A stretch of DNA of 64,000 nt from Gemmatimonadota bacterium (GTDB lineage: Bacteria; Gemmatimonadota; Gemmatimonadetes; Longimicrobiales; Gaopeijiaceae), in assembly GCA_022825135.1 (NCBI GenBank), contig JAJDYN010000038.1, forward strand, positions 1-64,000, written 5' to 3'. Position numbers and translations under genes: made by a program. A model generated the notes under the pieces. That model was not told where the DNA came from. It saw nothing but the letters and a program-made list of their open reading frames with translations, and searched no databases. This document shows positions 8,481 through 17,193 of this stretch, in pieces (within the stretch, counting starts at the first letter, position 1; the number at the start of each line of letters is the position of its first letter).

Positions 8481-8806
8481 GAATCCACCTCTCCCGCATC
8501 CCGAAAACGCCTCCATCTTACCCCATCCCGCAGCCATTCTAGCGGGCCGAAGCCGAAGAGGGAAACCGCGCGGGCGCGGAATCCTGCAACCCGCATCGTC
8601 GCCCAGGGCTCGGAGCGGGCTCAAAGGCGCCCCAAATCTGCGCATAATATGTATTATGTATAGTCTCGGAATCTCGCTGTCCCCTTTCAGAAATCTGTGG
8701 CGGCAAAACTCGCCGATGACGCCCGCAGAATTCCGTGATTCCAGCAGTCGGAATTCTGATGTGAGAGGGCTTGGGCCTTCGGTCCCTGGATCCTGACGAG
8801 AGGTCG
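8481..8806. other. 326-bp intergenic region upstream of the M23 gene
   Basis: Separates the glycosyltransferase gene (3' end at 8807) from the M23 peptidase start. It must hold the M23 promoter. The striking element is an A+T-rich perfect palindrome at 8643-8658. Otherwise I see no gene, RNA or clear terminator. Confidence 0.6.
8643..8658. promoter_or_regulatory. A+T-rich perfect inverted repeat, operator candidate
   Basis: CATAATA-TG-TATTATG, 7-bp arms around 2 bp, in otherwise GC-rich DNA. It lies about 160 bp upstream of the M23 peptidase start. Its symmetry suits a dimeric regulator; it also contains -10-like sequence on the minus strand. Confidence 0.4.
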
Positions 8807-9532
8807 TCACAGGCGGCCGATCAGGTCGAGGATTCGGAGCATCCACACGCGCCAGACCGCTTCCCGAACGATCTTCCCCGACATCTTCGACTCTCCGGAG
8901 TCGCGCTCGGTGAAGACGATCGGGACCTCGACCAGACGGAAACCCTTGCGCGCTGCCCGGAACTTCAACTCGATCTGGAAGGCGTATCCGTTGGAGACGA
9001 TGCGATCGAGGTCGAGAGCCTCCAGGACCTCCCTGCGCCAGCAGTTGAAGCCGCCGGTGGCGTCTGCGACCGGAAGACCGGTGATGGTCCGCGCGTACCA
9101 GCAGCCGAAGTAGCTGATCAGCAGCCGGCTCATGGGCCAGTCGACCACGGTGACCCGGCCGTGGAGGTAGCGGGAACCGATGACGACGTCCGCGTGCCGC
9201 GTCTGTTCGATGAACGCGGGCAGCATTTCAGGGGAATGCGACAGGTCGGCGTCCATCTCGCAAAGCAGCGGGTAGCCGCGCGCGAGGCCCCACCTGAACC
9301 CTGCAAGGTACGCGGGACCGAGACCGAGCTTTTCGGTTCGATGGAGAACGTGGAGGCGGGGTTCGTCGCCGGCCAATTCATCGGCCAGCCGCCCGGTGCC
9401 GTCCGGCGACCCGTCGTCGATGACCAGAATCTCGATGCCTGGATGCTGCTTCAGAACCAGCGGCACGATCCTGGGGAGGTTCTCCCGCTCGTTATAGGTC
9501 GGAATGAGGACGAGGAGCCGCTGGTCAGCCAT
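8807..9532 (-). CDS. GT2 glycosyltransferase, polyprenol-phosphate mannosyltransferase (Dpm1)-like
   Basis: A 241-residue family 2 glycosyltransferase that should transfer a sugar (mannose in Dpm1) from a nucleotide donor to polyprenyl phosphate on the cytoplasmic membrane face. Motifs are IPTYNERENLPRIV, VIDDGSPDGTG and CEMDADLSHSPE, followed by the Dpm1-type GGFNCWRREVLEAL and the acceptor-side ERDSGESKMSG. There is no C-terminal membrane domain, as in single-domain bacterial Dpm1. The start at 9532 follows GGAG at 7-nt spacing and overlaps the preceding glycosyltransferase by 8 bp; ATG at 9544 is possible. It is last in the large envelope operon. Confidence 0.88.
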   Translation of the reverse strand: MADQRLLVLIPTYNERENLPRIVPLVLKQHPGIEILVIDDGSPDGTGRLADELAGDEPRLHVLHRTEKLGLGPAYLAGFRWGLARGYPLLCEMDADLSHSPEMLPAFIEQTRHADVVIGSRYLHGRVTVVDWPMSRLLISYFGCWYARTITGLPVADATGGFNCWRREVLEALDLDRIVSNGYAFQIELKFRAARKGFRLVEVPIVFTERDSGESKMSGKIVREAVWRVWMLRILDLIGRL

Positions 9533-10646
9533 GGGGCGCTCCATTCTCCGCTCTCAGAGCCTCGTAGACCTCCAGGTGCCGTTCCACGAGCCGATCGTTG
9601 CTCCAGCGGGTGGCGACGCGCTCCCGCCCCCGGCGTCCGGCCTCCCGCAGGTCGGTTCGGCGCAGGAGGGCAACAAGCCGTCTGGCGAGATCGGCGGGAT
9701 CCCCCGGCTCGAAGAGGGTCCCAACGGATTCGTCCACGATCTCGGGCAGTCCTCCTACCCTGGAAGCGGCCACCGGAAGCTCGCACGCCATGGCTTCCAG
9801 CGCCGCGATCGAAGTTGCCTCCATGAGCGAGGGCACGACCGCGACGGTGGCTGACGAAAGGATGCCCGGCATCTCGGCGTTTGGCCGTGCGCCGAGGAAG
9901 CGGATTCGTTCGGCCACGCCCAACTGCGTGCTCAGGCCCTCCAGCTCCTCCCGCTCCGGTCCGTCGCCCACCAGAATCGCCTCCACTCCGGGAACCACCG
10001 CGGCGATTTGGGGCATCGCCTGCACGAAGAACCGCACTCCGTTCTTGGGAAACAGACGGCGCGGCACGACCAGCAGAGGCCCGGACACCGGCGGAAGCGA
10101 GGGCGCACAGCGACGAAAAACCGATGTGTCCACCCCGTTGGTCACGGGTTCGGTGGACAGGCCCGGGAGCAGGCCGTCGGCGACGTCGGCGATCTCGACG
10201 CTGGTGGCGAAGGTATGGTCGGATGCGCGCAGGAGGGTGCGCAGCCCCGGCCGCCAACGCGCCTTCCCCGCCAGCCGAAGGAAATGGGAGGTGTGCAGGG
10301 TGGTAATCACCGGCCGGGCGCGGATCCGGCCGGCAATCCAGGCCGGCGGGATGGAGGCGATGGCCTGTGCGTGCACCACGTCGACGCGGGCGCTCGCCCG
10401 GGTGGTGCGCGGTGTCGAGCACATCGAGTGCAGGAACCACCCTCCCGGGTTGCGCGCCGGGAGCCATGTCCGCGAGACGTGGATGTCGCCCATGAGCTGC
10501 TCGCGCGGAAGACTCGGCTGCGACCGCGAGGTGACCACGCCCACCCGGTGTCCCCGGGCCACGAGTCCCCGGCACAGGTTGAAGACGTGGCTCTCCAGTC
10601 CGCCCACCTCCGGCGGGAAGTAGATGCAGTGCATCAGGATGTTCAT
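9525..10646 (-). CDS. GT4 family glycosyltransferase
   Basis: A 373-residue GT-B enzyme. The N-terminal acceptor side has YFPPEVGGLESHVFNL. The C-terminal donor domain has VPRRLFPKNGVRFFVQAMP, VGDGPEREELE and the sugar-nucleotide motif EATSIAALEAMACELPVAAS. The final acceptor and donor sugars are not predictable. It is coupled to wecB by a 4-bp overlap and to the Dpm1-like gene by 8 bp, so it probably uses the UDP-ManNAc made by WecB, or acts on the same surface glycan (inference). Confidence 0.88.
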   Translation of the reverse strand: MNILMHCIYFPPEVGGLESHVFNLCRGLVARGHRVGVVTSRSQPSLPREQLMGDIHVSRTWLPARNPGGWFLHSMCSTPRTTRASARVDVVHAQAIASIPPAWIAGRIRARPVITTLHTSHFLRLAGKARWRPGLRTLLRASDHTFATSVEIADVADGLLPGLSTEPVTNGVDTSVFRRCAPSLPPVSGPLLVVPRRLFPKNGVRFFVQAMPQIAAVVPGVEAILVGDGPEREELEGLSTQLGVAERIRFLGARPNAEMPGILSSATVAVVPSLMEATSIAALEAMACELPVAASRVGGLPEIVDESVGTLFEPGDPADLARRLVALLRRTDLREAGRRGRERVATRWSNDRLVERHLEVYEALRAENGAPHG

Positions 10647-11809
10647 GGCGTTTCCGGAAGCCAGTCACGGGTCCGGCGGGTGACTCCGGTGAGCCGGTGC
10701 GCCACGATGTCGGCGATCCGCGCCGCCGCGTCGCCATCGCCGTAGGGGTTGGCGGAACCGGCCTCCCGGTCCCCTTCCCCGTCTCGATTCGCCAGCGCGG
10801 CCAGGGCCTCGGCGACGATGCGGTCCCGGTCGGTTCCCACCAGCCTGGCAACCCCCGCCGCCACGCCTTCCGGGCGCTCGGTGACCTCCCGCAGCACGAG
10901 GACCGGCGTGCCGAAGGTGGGGGCTTCCTCCTGGATTCCCCCCGAGTCGGTGAGCACGACGCGCGCCCGGGCCAGCGCCCGCAGGAGATCCGGGTACGAA
11001 AGCGGGTCCGTCAGGTGAATCCGGGGATGGTCGGCGAGGTGCTCGCGCGCCGGGCGGACGACCCGCGGATTCGGGTGCACGGGATAGATGACCCGGACAT
11101 CCGGACAACGGTCCGCAATCTCGCGGACGGCCCGGAAAACCCGACCCAGAGGATCTCCGAACGACTCGCGCCGATGGGCCGTGAGCAGCACCAGGGAGCC
11201 ACTTCCCCTCAGGAGTTCCGCCAGCACCGGGTCTCCGATTTCGGCTTCGTGGCGGGCCAGCCGCAGGAGAGCGTCGACCACGGTATTGCCGGTGACGTGA
11301 ATCGAATCCCCGGAGATCCCTTCGTTCAGCAGGTTCTGCCGCGCCAGCGCGGTGGGCGCGAAGTGAAGTTCGGCGAGCGTGTCCGTCATCTGCCGGAACA
11401 GCTCCTCGGGATACGGGGCCCATCGGTTGCGGCTGCGCAATCCGGCCTCCACGTGACCTACCTGGACGCGTTCGAAGAACCCCACCAGTGAACCGAAGAA
11501 GACGCTGGCCGTGTCGCCCTGCACCAGCATCATGGCGGGCGCGAACTCGCGGATCATGTCCCTCAGCCCTTCCATGCAGCCCCGCCCGACGTCATAGAGG
11601 GTCTGGCCGGACTTCATGATGTCCAGGTCGAAGTCGGGGAGGATGGAGAAGGCTTCCAGCGCCTGGTCGACCATGTCGGTGTGCTGGCCGGTCAGCGCGA
11701 CCGCGCTCTCCACCAGGTCGGCGCGACCGCGAAGCGCCTCCGCCACCGGGGCCATCTTGATCGCCTCCGGCCGGGTGCCGATCACGACGAGGACGCGCGG
11801 ACGCGTCAT
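10643..11809 (-). CDS. wecB: UDP-N-acetylglucosamine 2-epimerase
   Basis: A 388-residue non-hydrolysing epimerase interconverting UDP-GlcNAc and UDP-ManNAc for surface polysaccharides. Diagnostic segments are GTRPEAIKMAPV at the N terminus, HVEAGLRSRNRWAPYPEE, LTAHRRESFG and TDSGGIQEEAP. The ATG at 11809 gives the canonical short N terminus (MTRPRVLVVIGTRPE); the frame stays open to 11956 but that part is low-complexity. It lies 61 bp after rpoN and overlaps the GT4 gene by 4 bp. No dehydrogenase (wecC) is seen beside it. Confidence 0.94.
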   Translation of the reverse strand: MTRPRVLVVIGTRPEAIKMAPVAEALRGRADLVESAVALTGQHTDMVDQALEAFSILPDFDLDIMKSGQTLYDVGRGCMEGLRDMIREFAPAMMLVQGDTASVFFGSLVGFFERVQVGHVEAGLRSRNRWAPYPEELFRQMTDTLAELHFAPTALARQNLLNEGISGDSIHVTGNTVVDALLRLARHEAEIGDPVLAELLRGSGSLVLLTAHRRESFGDPLGRVFRAVREIADRCPDVRVIYPVHPNPRVVRPAREHLADHPRIHLTDPLSYPDLLRALARARVVLTDSGGIQEEAPTFGTPVLVLREVTERPEGVAAGVARLVGTDRDRIVAEALAALANRDGEGDREAGSANPYGDGDAAARIADIVAHRLTGVTRRTRDWLPETP

Positions 11810-11870
11810 TCCCGGCGCAGGTCGAGGTGTGAATGGATTGCGTCGGCGCGGCCGACGCCGGGCGCGCCGC

Positions 11871-13349
11871 TCACAGGCGCTTGCGCATGCGCGCCGGGAG
11901 GATGCCGAGCTGGTCGCGGTACTTGGCCACCGTGCGGCGCGCGATCCGGACGCCATCGGCGCGCAGGAGCTTGACGAGAGCCATGTCGGTGAGGGGTTTG
12001 CGGGTGTTCTCCCCGGAGATGAGCGCCTCCATCTTCGCCTTGACTCCGCGAGCGGAAATGTCTGTGCCGCTTGTGGTTGAGAGCCCGCTCGAGAAGAAGT
12101 ACTTGAGGCTGAATACGCCGCGCGGCGTCTGGACGAATTTCTCGTTGGTCACGCGCGACACGGTCGATTCGTGCATCTCGATATGGTCGGCCACCTCGCG
12201 GAGGGTGAGCGGCCGCAGATGCTGAACCCCCTTTTCGAAGAACCCGTGCTGACGCTCGACGATGTACTGCATCACCTTGAGCATCGTCTGGCGCCGCTGC
12301 TCGATGGCCTGGATCATCCAGCTGGCGGAATTCAACTTGTCCTTGATGAACGTCTTGTTCTCTCCCTGGAACAGGCGCTTGTCCCGGGCGACCTCCTGGT
12401 ACGAGCGCGCCAGCCTCAGCTGAGGCATGCTGGTGTCGTTGGCGAACACCATGTATTCGCCGGAGATCTTCTCTACGATCAGATCCGGGACGATGTAGTG
12501 CTCCGGTTCGGGCGAGTACCTGAGTCCCGGCTTCGGGTCGAGCCTGGCGAGTTCGTCGGCGGCATCCTGGACCACCCTGGGCGCCACCCCGAGGGCGCGG
12601 GCGATGTTGGCCCAGCGGTGACTCAGGAGGTTGTCGAAGTGCTCGTCGACCATGGTCCGGATGAGTTCATTCTCCTCCCCCGATTCGCGCAGCTGGATAA
12701 GGAGGCTTTCGCGCAGATCGCGTGCCCCCACGCCCGGGGGGTCCATGTCCTGCACGATCTCGAGCATCGCCTCCACTTCGCCCACCCCGAACGGGGCGAG
12801 CATGATGGCCAGTTCCTCCGGAGATTCGTCCCCGGCGGCTTCGAGGGCGAGGTCCCGCACGTCCTCGAGCCACCTGTTGAGGTGTTCGGCGATGGTTTCC
12901 AGCGGACAGCGCAGGAGGCCGTCGTCGTCGATGTTGCCGATGATCTCCTGCGCGATCCTCTGCTCGCGGCCGGAGAGCGTCAGCAGCTGAGTCTGGTTCT
13001 CCAGGTGATCGCGGAGGTCGGGAGCTCTGGACGGCGTGGGGATGTCGAAGTCACGGGGCTCGTACTGGGCGCGGTGTCCGCCGGCGTCGAATCCGTCGAG
13101 CAGGATGGATTCCCAGTCGACTTCGTCCCCGTCTTCGTCCGCGCCGTCCTGGTCGAGTTCCACTTCCTGCTCAGTGTCGCCCTCGACCACCTCCAGGAAC
13201 GGATTCTCCGTCATCTCCTGCTTCAGACGTTGCTGGAGGTCGAGCAGCGGAAGATGAAGCAGCTCCATCGCCTGGTACAGGCGCGGGTTGATCTTCATCT
13301 CCTGCCTGAGCTCCGGGCTCTGGATGAGCCGCGCGCCGAGACCGGTCAT
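11871..13349 (-). CDS. rpoN: RNA polymerase sigma-54 factor
   Basis: A 492-residue sigma-54. Region I (glutamine- and leucine-rich, TGLGARLIQSPELRQEMKINPRLYQAMELL) is followed by an acidic region II, the core-binding domain, a helix-turn-helix (TLREVADHIEMHESTVSRVTN) and the RpoN box ARRTVAKYR at about residues 470-478, which reads the -24 element. The ATG at 13349 overlaps the lptB stop as ATGA. The lptB-rpoN adjacency is an old synteny also known from Proteobacteria, where hpf usually follows; here wecB follows instead. No enhancer-binding protein is present in the window. Confidence 0.96.
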   Translation of the reverse strand: MTGLGARLIQSPELRQEMKINPRLYQAMELLHLPLLDLQQRLKQEMTENPFLEVVEGDTEQEVELDQDGADEDGDEVDWESILLDGFDAGGHRAQYEPRDFDIPTPSRAPDLRDHLENQTQLLTLSGREQRIAQEIIGNIDDDGLLRCPLETIAEHLNRWLEDVRDLALEAAGDESPEELAIMLAPFGVGEVEAMLEIVQDMDPPGVGARDLRESLLIQLRESGEENELIRTMVDEHFDNLLSHRWANIARALGVAPRVVQDAADELARLDPKPGLRYSPEPEHYIVPDLIVEKISGEYMVFANDTSMPQLRLARSYQEVARDKRLFQGENKTFIKDKLNSASWMIQAIEQRRQTMLKVMQYIVERQHGFFEKGVQHLRPLTLREVADHIEMHESTVSRVTNEKFVQTPRGVFSLKYFFSSGLSTTSGTDISARGVKAKMEALISGENTRKPLTDMALVKLLRADGVRIARRTVAKYRDQLGILPARMRKRL

Positions 13350-14539
13350 GCCGCCACTGGGGGATTGAAGCGCTTGCGCATGCGATCGGTCAGAACGGGG
13401 CCAAGATAGATCTCCGCGACCTCGTCGTTCCAGACCAGTTCGGAGACGGTGCCGACCACCCGGATGCGGCCCTCGTGCATGATGTACGCGCGGTCGACGA
13501 TCTCGAGCGTCTGTTCCACGCTGTGGTCCGAGATGATCACCCCGATGCCGCGGTGCCGCAGCCCCGCCACGATCTGCTGGATGTCGTTGACCGCGATGGG
13601 ATCGATTCCGGCGAAAGGTTCGTCGAGGAGCATGAACTTGGGACGCTGAACGAGCGCCCGGGTGATCTCCAGGCGACGCCGTTCCCCGCCGGAGAGCGAA
13701 AAGGCCTTCGAATGGCGAAGGTGGCCGATGGAGAGCTCCGACAGCAACTCGTCGAGGCGCTGTCTGCGCTTCGCCTTCGGCAGCGGGAGCGTCTCCAGGA
13801 TCGCCATTACGTTCTGTTCGACGGTCAGGCGCCTGAAGACGGAAGGCTCCTGGGCGAGATAACCGACCCCGAGGCGCGCGCGCCTGTACATGGGAATGCC
13901 GGTCAGCACCCGGTCGTCCAGCCGCACCTCCCCGGCCTGGGGTGAGATCAGCCCGACCATCATGTAGAAGGTCGTGGTCTTGCCGGCGCCGTTCGGCCCG
14001 AGCAGCCCTACGATCTCGCCCTGCTCCACCTCGATGTCGACGTCGTTCACTACCTTGCGGCCGCCGTAGCTCTTGGTCAGCCCGGTCGCGACCAGCCGGC
14101 TGGTGGGCGCCGACGCGCCGTTGTCCGCGGATTCGCTGGCAAGGACTCCGAACTTGTGTTGCAGCACCACCGCCATGGCCTCGATGTTCTCGACCAGCGG
14201 ATCGCGGTCGACGGAAATCTCGTCCCACAGCCCGGCGTCGAGGGAAAGCCGTTCCCAGGCGTCGTCGCGGGGATCGCGGCCGGCGATGCCGACCGCCTCC
14301 AGGCGCCCGATCACCTGTTCCTCCAGGTAGCCGCCGAGTTCGCCGCCGCGCTCGCGCCAGGATGCCTTCAGGTGGAGTTCGAGTTCCTCGTACTGGCGGC
14401 GCACCGACGACACCCAGCCGTCCCGGCTCACGGATCCCGAATCGTCCGCGCCCCGGATCAACTCGAGCACCGCGACCGCCACCGAGACGTCGTGCGGCTC
14501 GAGTTCCTGCATCAGTTCCAGAAAGCGTTCCAGCGTCAT
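13346..14539 (-). CDS. lptB: LptB ABC ATPase with a 146-residue N-terminal extension
   Basis: The C-terminal 250 residues are a canonical LptB, the ATPase that powers LPS extraction from the inner membrane with LptFG: Walker A GPNGAGKTT at about 181-189, LSGGERRRLEITRAL, Walker B FMLLDEPFAGID and ISDHSVEQTLEIVDRAYIM. Ahead of it lie about 146 extra residues (FLELMQELEPHDVSVAVAVLE and an amphipathic Glu/Arg-rich helix-like stretch) that I cannot match to a family. Normal LptB is about 240 residues. The start at 14539 follows GGAG; one base separates it from the preceding stop. No lptF or lptG is nearby. Confidence 0.93.
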   Translation of the reverse strand: MTLERFLELMQELEPHDVSVAVAVLELIRGADDSGSVSRDGWVSSVRRQYEELELHLKASWRERGGELGGYLEEQVIGRLEAVGIAGRDPRDDAWERLSLDAGLWDEISVDRDPLVENIEAMAVVLQHKFGVLASESADNGASAPTSRLVATGLTKSYGGRKVVNDVDIEVEQGEIVGLLGPNGAGKTTTFYMMVGLISPQAGEVRLDDRVLTGIPMYRRARLGVGYLAQEPSVFRRLTVEQNVMAILETLPLPKAKRRQRLDELLSELSIGHLRHSKAFSLSGGERRRLEITRALVQRPKFMLLDEPFAGIDPIAVNDIQQIVAGLRHRGIGVIISDHSVEQTLEIVDRAYIMHEGRIRVVGTVSELVWNDEVAEIYLGPVLTDRMRKRFNPPVAA

Positions 14540-14540
14540 T

Positions 14541-16646
14541 TCATCTCCGTGTGGCAGGGGGCGCCGCGGTCGTGTCGGCGGGCGCCGCGGCCGTATCGGG
14601 CGGCGCCACAAGGGGCTCGAGCTGCACGCCGCGGGCGTTGCCTTCCACGATGACCGAGGTCACTTCGCCGTCCTGCATGAAGATAGTGATCAGGTTTCCC
14701 CGGACGTAGTGAAGGGCGAGCCGGCTGTCCGGCTCCGGCTCCGCGGCCGCGTCTTCTCCCCCGCCCGCTCCCGCGGGTTCCTGCGCGTCGGGGTCGTCCT
14801 CCGTGGCGGCTTCCCGCGTGGGCTCCGAGGAGACCTCGTCCCCGGCGGGAGCTTCCTGCGCGCCCTGCTCCCCGGCCTCCTGTCCCGCCGCGGCCTGCTG
14901 CGGGGGCTCGTCGACGGCCTCTTCCTCCCCTTCTCCCGCCTCGTCGCCTTCACCTTCTCCTTCCGCGGCGCCGCCGGAGGGAGTCATGCGGTAGAGGCTC
15001 GCCGCCTCGCCGCGAGCTTCCAGCCGATCGAGCTGGTAGCCGCCGGTTGCCTCGCTCGAGGTCGTTTCGGTGCCTGTCCCGGTCGACGTATCGGCGGCTA
15101 CGGGACGGAAGACGGCGATGATGGTGTCGCCGGAAACCCAGTCCGAGCGCGCGATGTCCGGCGTGTCGTCGGCATTGAGGGAATCGCGTGCGAGCGACTC
15201 GCCCCGCGCGCCGCCCACGGCGACCACGCGCTCCAGCACCTCGTTGGGGGCCAGAACGTCGATGGAGTCCCCCTCCAGTTCGAACGTTTCGGCCACGGCG
15301 CGCGGCCGGGCGGGAGGAAGCGCCGCAGCCGTGTCCCCGTTCTCGCCGGCGGTGTCGCGCAGGGCGTCCGCGTCTGCGGGGACCGGTTCTTCGCCGAGCG
15401 GGATCGCTTCGCCCAACGCCGGTTCGGCGGCCTCGACCGGGGCGTCGTCGGTGGCCTGCTCTTCCGCAGCAGCAGCGGTGGCCGCCGCCGAATCCCCGGA
15501 TGGGCCGCCGCCATCCCCGGGCGGCCCGGGAAGTTCGGTCTCCGGCGGGCGTTCGTTCATGGCCACGATGCGATCCAGCACCCCGTCCTGCATCAACACC
15601 CGGATCTCGGGCGCGGTCAGGTCGATCTCGCTTGCGGCGAGTGCGGCGTCACCCCGCGCCGCGACCTGGTTGCCGTTCATGTCCAGATCCACCGCGTCGC
15701 CGCTCAGGACGTATTCGGCACCGGATCCGAAGACGCGGGGCGCCGTCCCCCGCAGAAAGAGCCTGCCGGCAGCTTCCCGGTACTCGATGGAATCCGCGAG
15801 CGCTCGAAACTCATCGTTGTAGAGCTCCGCGTTGCCGGTGGCCAGCATGTAGTCCGCGCCGCTCAGGTAGATGCGCTCGGCATCGACGTCGTAGGGGACG
15901 GGCGTGGTGTCGGGGGGTGGCGGGTCGGGGGGCGCGACCTCTTCCTCGCCGGCCTCGACAGCCGCCGGGTCAACCGGAGGGACAGGGGTATCCGCGGCGA
16001 CCAGGGTGGAGTCGGTCGGGGCGGTCGAATCCACCGGGTCGTCCGCGGCGGCACCGGCTGCCGCGCCGGTGGAATCCCCGGCGAGCACCGAGTCGCCCGC
16101 CGGCGCCGCGTCGCCGGCCGGAGTTTCCGCCGCGTCCACGACCCCGGCCGAATCCGGCGCCGCCGCCCGGGGCGATATCAGGATGACCGCATGCGCCCGC
16201 CGTCCGTCCAGGCCGAGGATGGTCATCTCCCCGTCCTCGCGCCGGGAGCCGGAGCCGACCAGAACGGTGCTGTCGCCCTCGAAGGTGGCGCCCGAGGCCC
16301 CATCGGTGATGTGGATGTTGCCGACTCCGATCAGCCGGCCCTCGGAGGAGTAGTGGTCGGCGCGGTCCGCGGTCATGAACGCCGTCGAGTCGCGGTACTC
16401 GAAGTTGCCGATGAAGCGGGTGTAGCCCGAGACGTCGTCGAGGACGGCGCTGTCTGCCCGGATGATGACGCCCTCGCCGCAGCCGAACACGGGGTCGGAG
16501 ATGAAGTTGTAGAAGCCGTCCCCCGTCAGCTGGACGGCGGAGGAGCGCGACTGGAGCAGGTCGCAGGTGTCCTGCGCCACGACGCCCGTCGCCGGGCACA
16601 GAGCCGAGCCCGCCAGCAGGGCGGCCAGAACCGGGGAGCGGCGCAA
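14541..16646 (-). CDS. OstA/LptA-like periplasmic LPS-transport protein with acidic linkers
   Basis: A 701-residue exported protein (signal peptide ending near VVAQ, residue 25). Three stretches resemble the beta-strand repeats of OstA/LptA: about 35-155 (GEGVIIRADSAVLDD, MTADRADHYSSEGRLIGVGNI), about 253-375 (VDAERIYLSGADYMLATGNAEL) and a split third from about 455 to the C terminus (SRLALHYVRGNLITIFMQDGEV). They are joined by long linkers very rich in Ala, Asp, Glu and Pro. It sits between lptC and lptB, so the LptA bridge role is likely. LptA is normally about 180 residues. Linker lengths and disorder are judged by eye. Confidence 0.75.
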   Translation of the reverse strand: MRRSPVLAALLAGSALCPATGVVAQDTCDLLQSRSSAVQLTGDGFYNFISDPVFGCGEGVIIRADSAVLDDVSGYTRFIGNFEYRDSTAFMTADRADHYSSEGRLIGVGNIHITDGASGATFEGDSTVLVGSGSRREDGEMTILGLDGRRAHAVILISPRAAAPDSAGVVDAAETPAGDAAPAGDSVLAGDSTGAAAGAAADDPVDSTAPTDSTLVAADTPVPPVDPAAVEAGEEEVAPPDPPPPDTTPVPYDVDAERIYLSGADYMLATGNAELYNDEFRALADSIEYREAAGRLFLRGTAPRVFGSGAEYVLSGDAVDLDMNGNQVAARGDAALAASEIDLTAPEIRVLMQDGVLDRIVAMNERPPETELPGPPGDGGGPSGDSAAATAAAAEEQATDDAPVEAAEPALGEAIPLGEEPVPADADALRDTAGENGDTAAALPPARPRAVAETFELEGDSIDVLAPNEVLERVVAVGGARGESLARDSLNADDTPDIARSDWVSGDTIIAVFRPVAADTSTGTGTETTSSEATGGYQLDRLEARGEAASLYRMTPSGGAAEGEGEGDEAGEGEEEAVDEPPQQAAAGQEAGEQGAQEAPAGDEVSSEPTREAATEDDPDAQEPAGAGGGEDAAAEPEPDSRLALHYVRGNLITIFMQDGEVTSVIVEGNARGVQLEPLVAPPDTAAAPADTTAAPPATRR

Positions 16647-16647
16647 T

Positions 16648-17193
16648 TCAGGGTCCTCCGCCGCTCCGCGTTCGCTGGTTCTGGATGAAGATGTTCTCGA
16701 AATTGGCGTCGGACAGGAACGCGGATCCCTCGACCACCCGGCCTCCCTCCGTCATGGTCATGACCGTGGTCGAGTCGCTCCAGATGCGGTCCCTCTGGGG
16801 CTCGTAGTGGATCTCCGCGCTCTCGATGCGCCGGTCCGCCATGACGAGAACGGCGTCGCCGCGCGCGACCATGTGCTGGGTGTCCTCGTTCATCAGCCCG
16901 GTCCGGGAGGTCACGCGCGCCCGCTCCTCCCCGCCTTCGTCGTACATGATCAGGTTCAGCGTACGCAGCGCCACGGACGTGGAGTCCTGCCAGATGTAGG
17001 CGGTGTCGGCCTGGATGCGGGCCTCCCGGATGCCGTCCACCGTCACATGGGTCACGATGTCGAAGAGAACCTGGTCGGCCTGGAGCGCGCGCAGTTCTTC
17101 GGGGAGCGGCGTCGTCGCCACCTGCTCTTCGCACCCCGCGACCGCCATCGCAGCGACCGACAGAAGTACCGACATCCTCTTGCTTTTCAACAT
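16648..17193 (-). CDS. lptC: LptC, LPS export membrane protein
   Basis: A 181-residue LptC/YrbK-type protein that would receive LPS from LptBFG and pass it to the OstA-like bridge. Instead of the usual uncleaved membrane anchor it has a lipobox (MAVAGC), so it is probably a lipoprotein. The OstA-like strands DGIREARIQADTAYIWQDS and RTGLMNEDTQHMVARGDAVL follow. The ATG at 17193 shares a base with the kdsD stop (TGATG); a GTG one codon earlier is possible. The OstA-like gene follows after 1 bp. Confidence 0.85.
   Translation of the reverse strand: MLKSKRMSVLLSVAAMAVAGCEEQVATTPLPEELRALQADQVLFDIVTHVTVDGIREARIQADTAYIWQDSTSVALRTLNLIMYDEGGEERARVTSRTGLMNEDTQHMVARGDAVLVMADRRIESAEIHYEPQRDRIWSDSTTVMTMTEGGRVVEGSAFLSDANFENIFIQNQRTRSGGGP

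Noticed and set aside
13350-14228. N-terminal extension of the rpoN frame running antiparallel-phase through lptB
   Set aside because: The frame is open by chance over lptB; the canonical sigma-54 start MTGLGARLIQSPE is at 13349.
14709-16688. 659-codon open frame on the plus strand opposite the OstA-like gene
   Set aside because: Mirror of an Ala/Asp/Glu/Pro-rich coding sequence in GC-rich DNA; translation has no recognisable family or ribosome-binding site, whereas the minus-strand gene fits the lpt operon.
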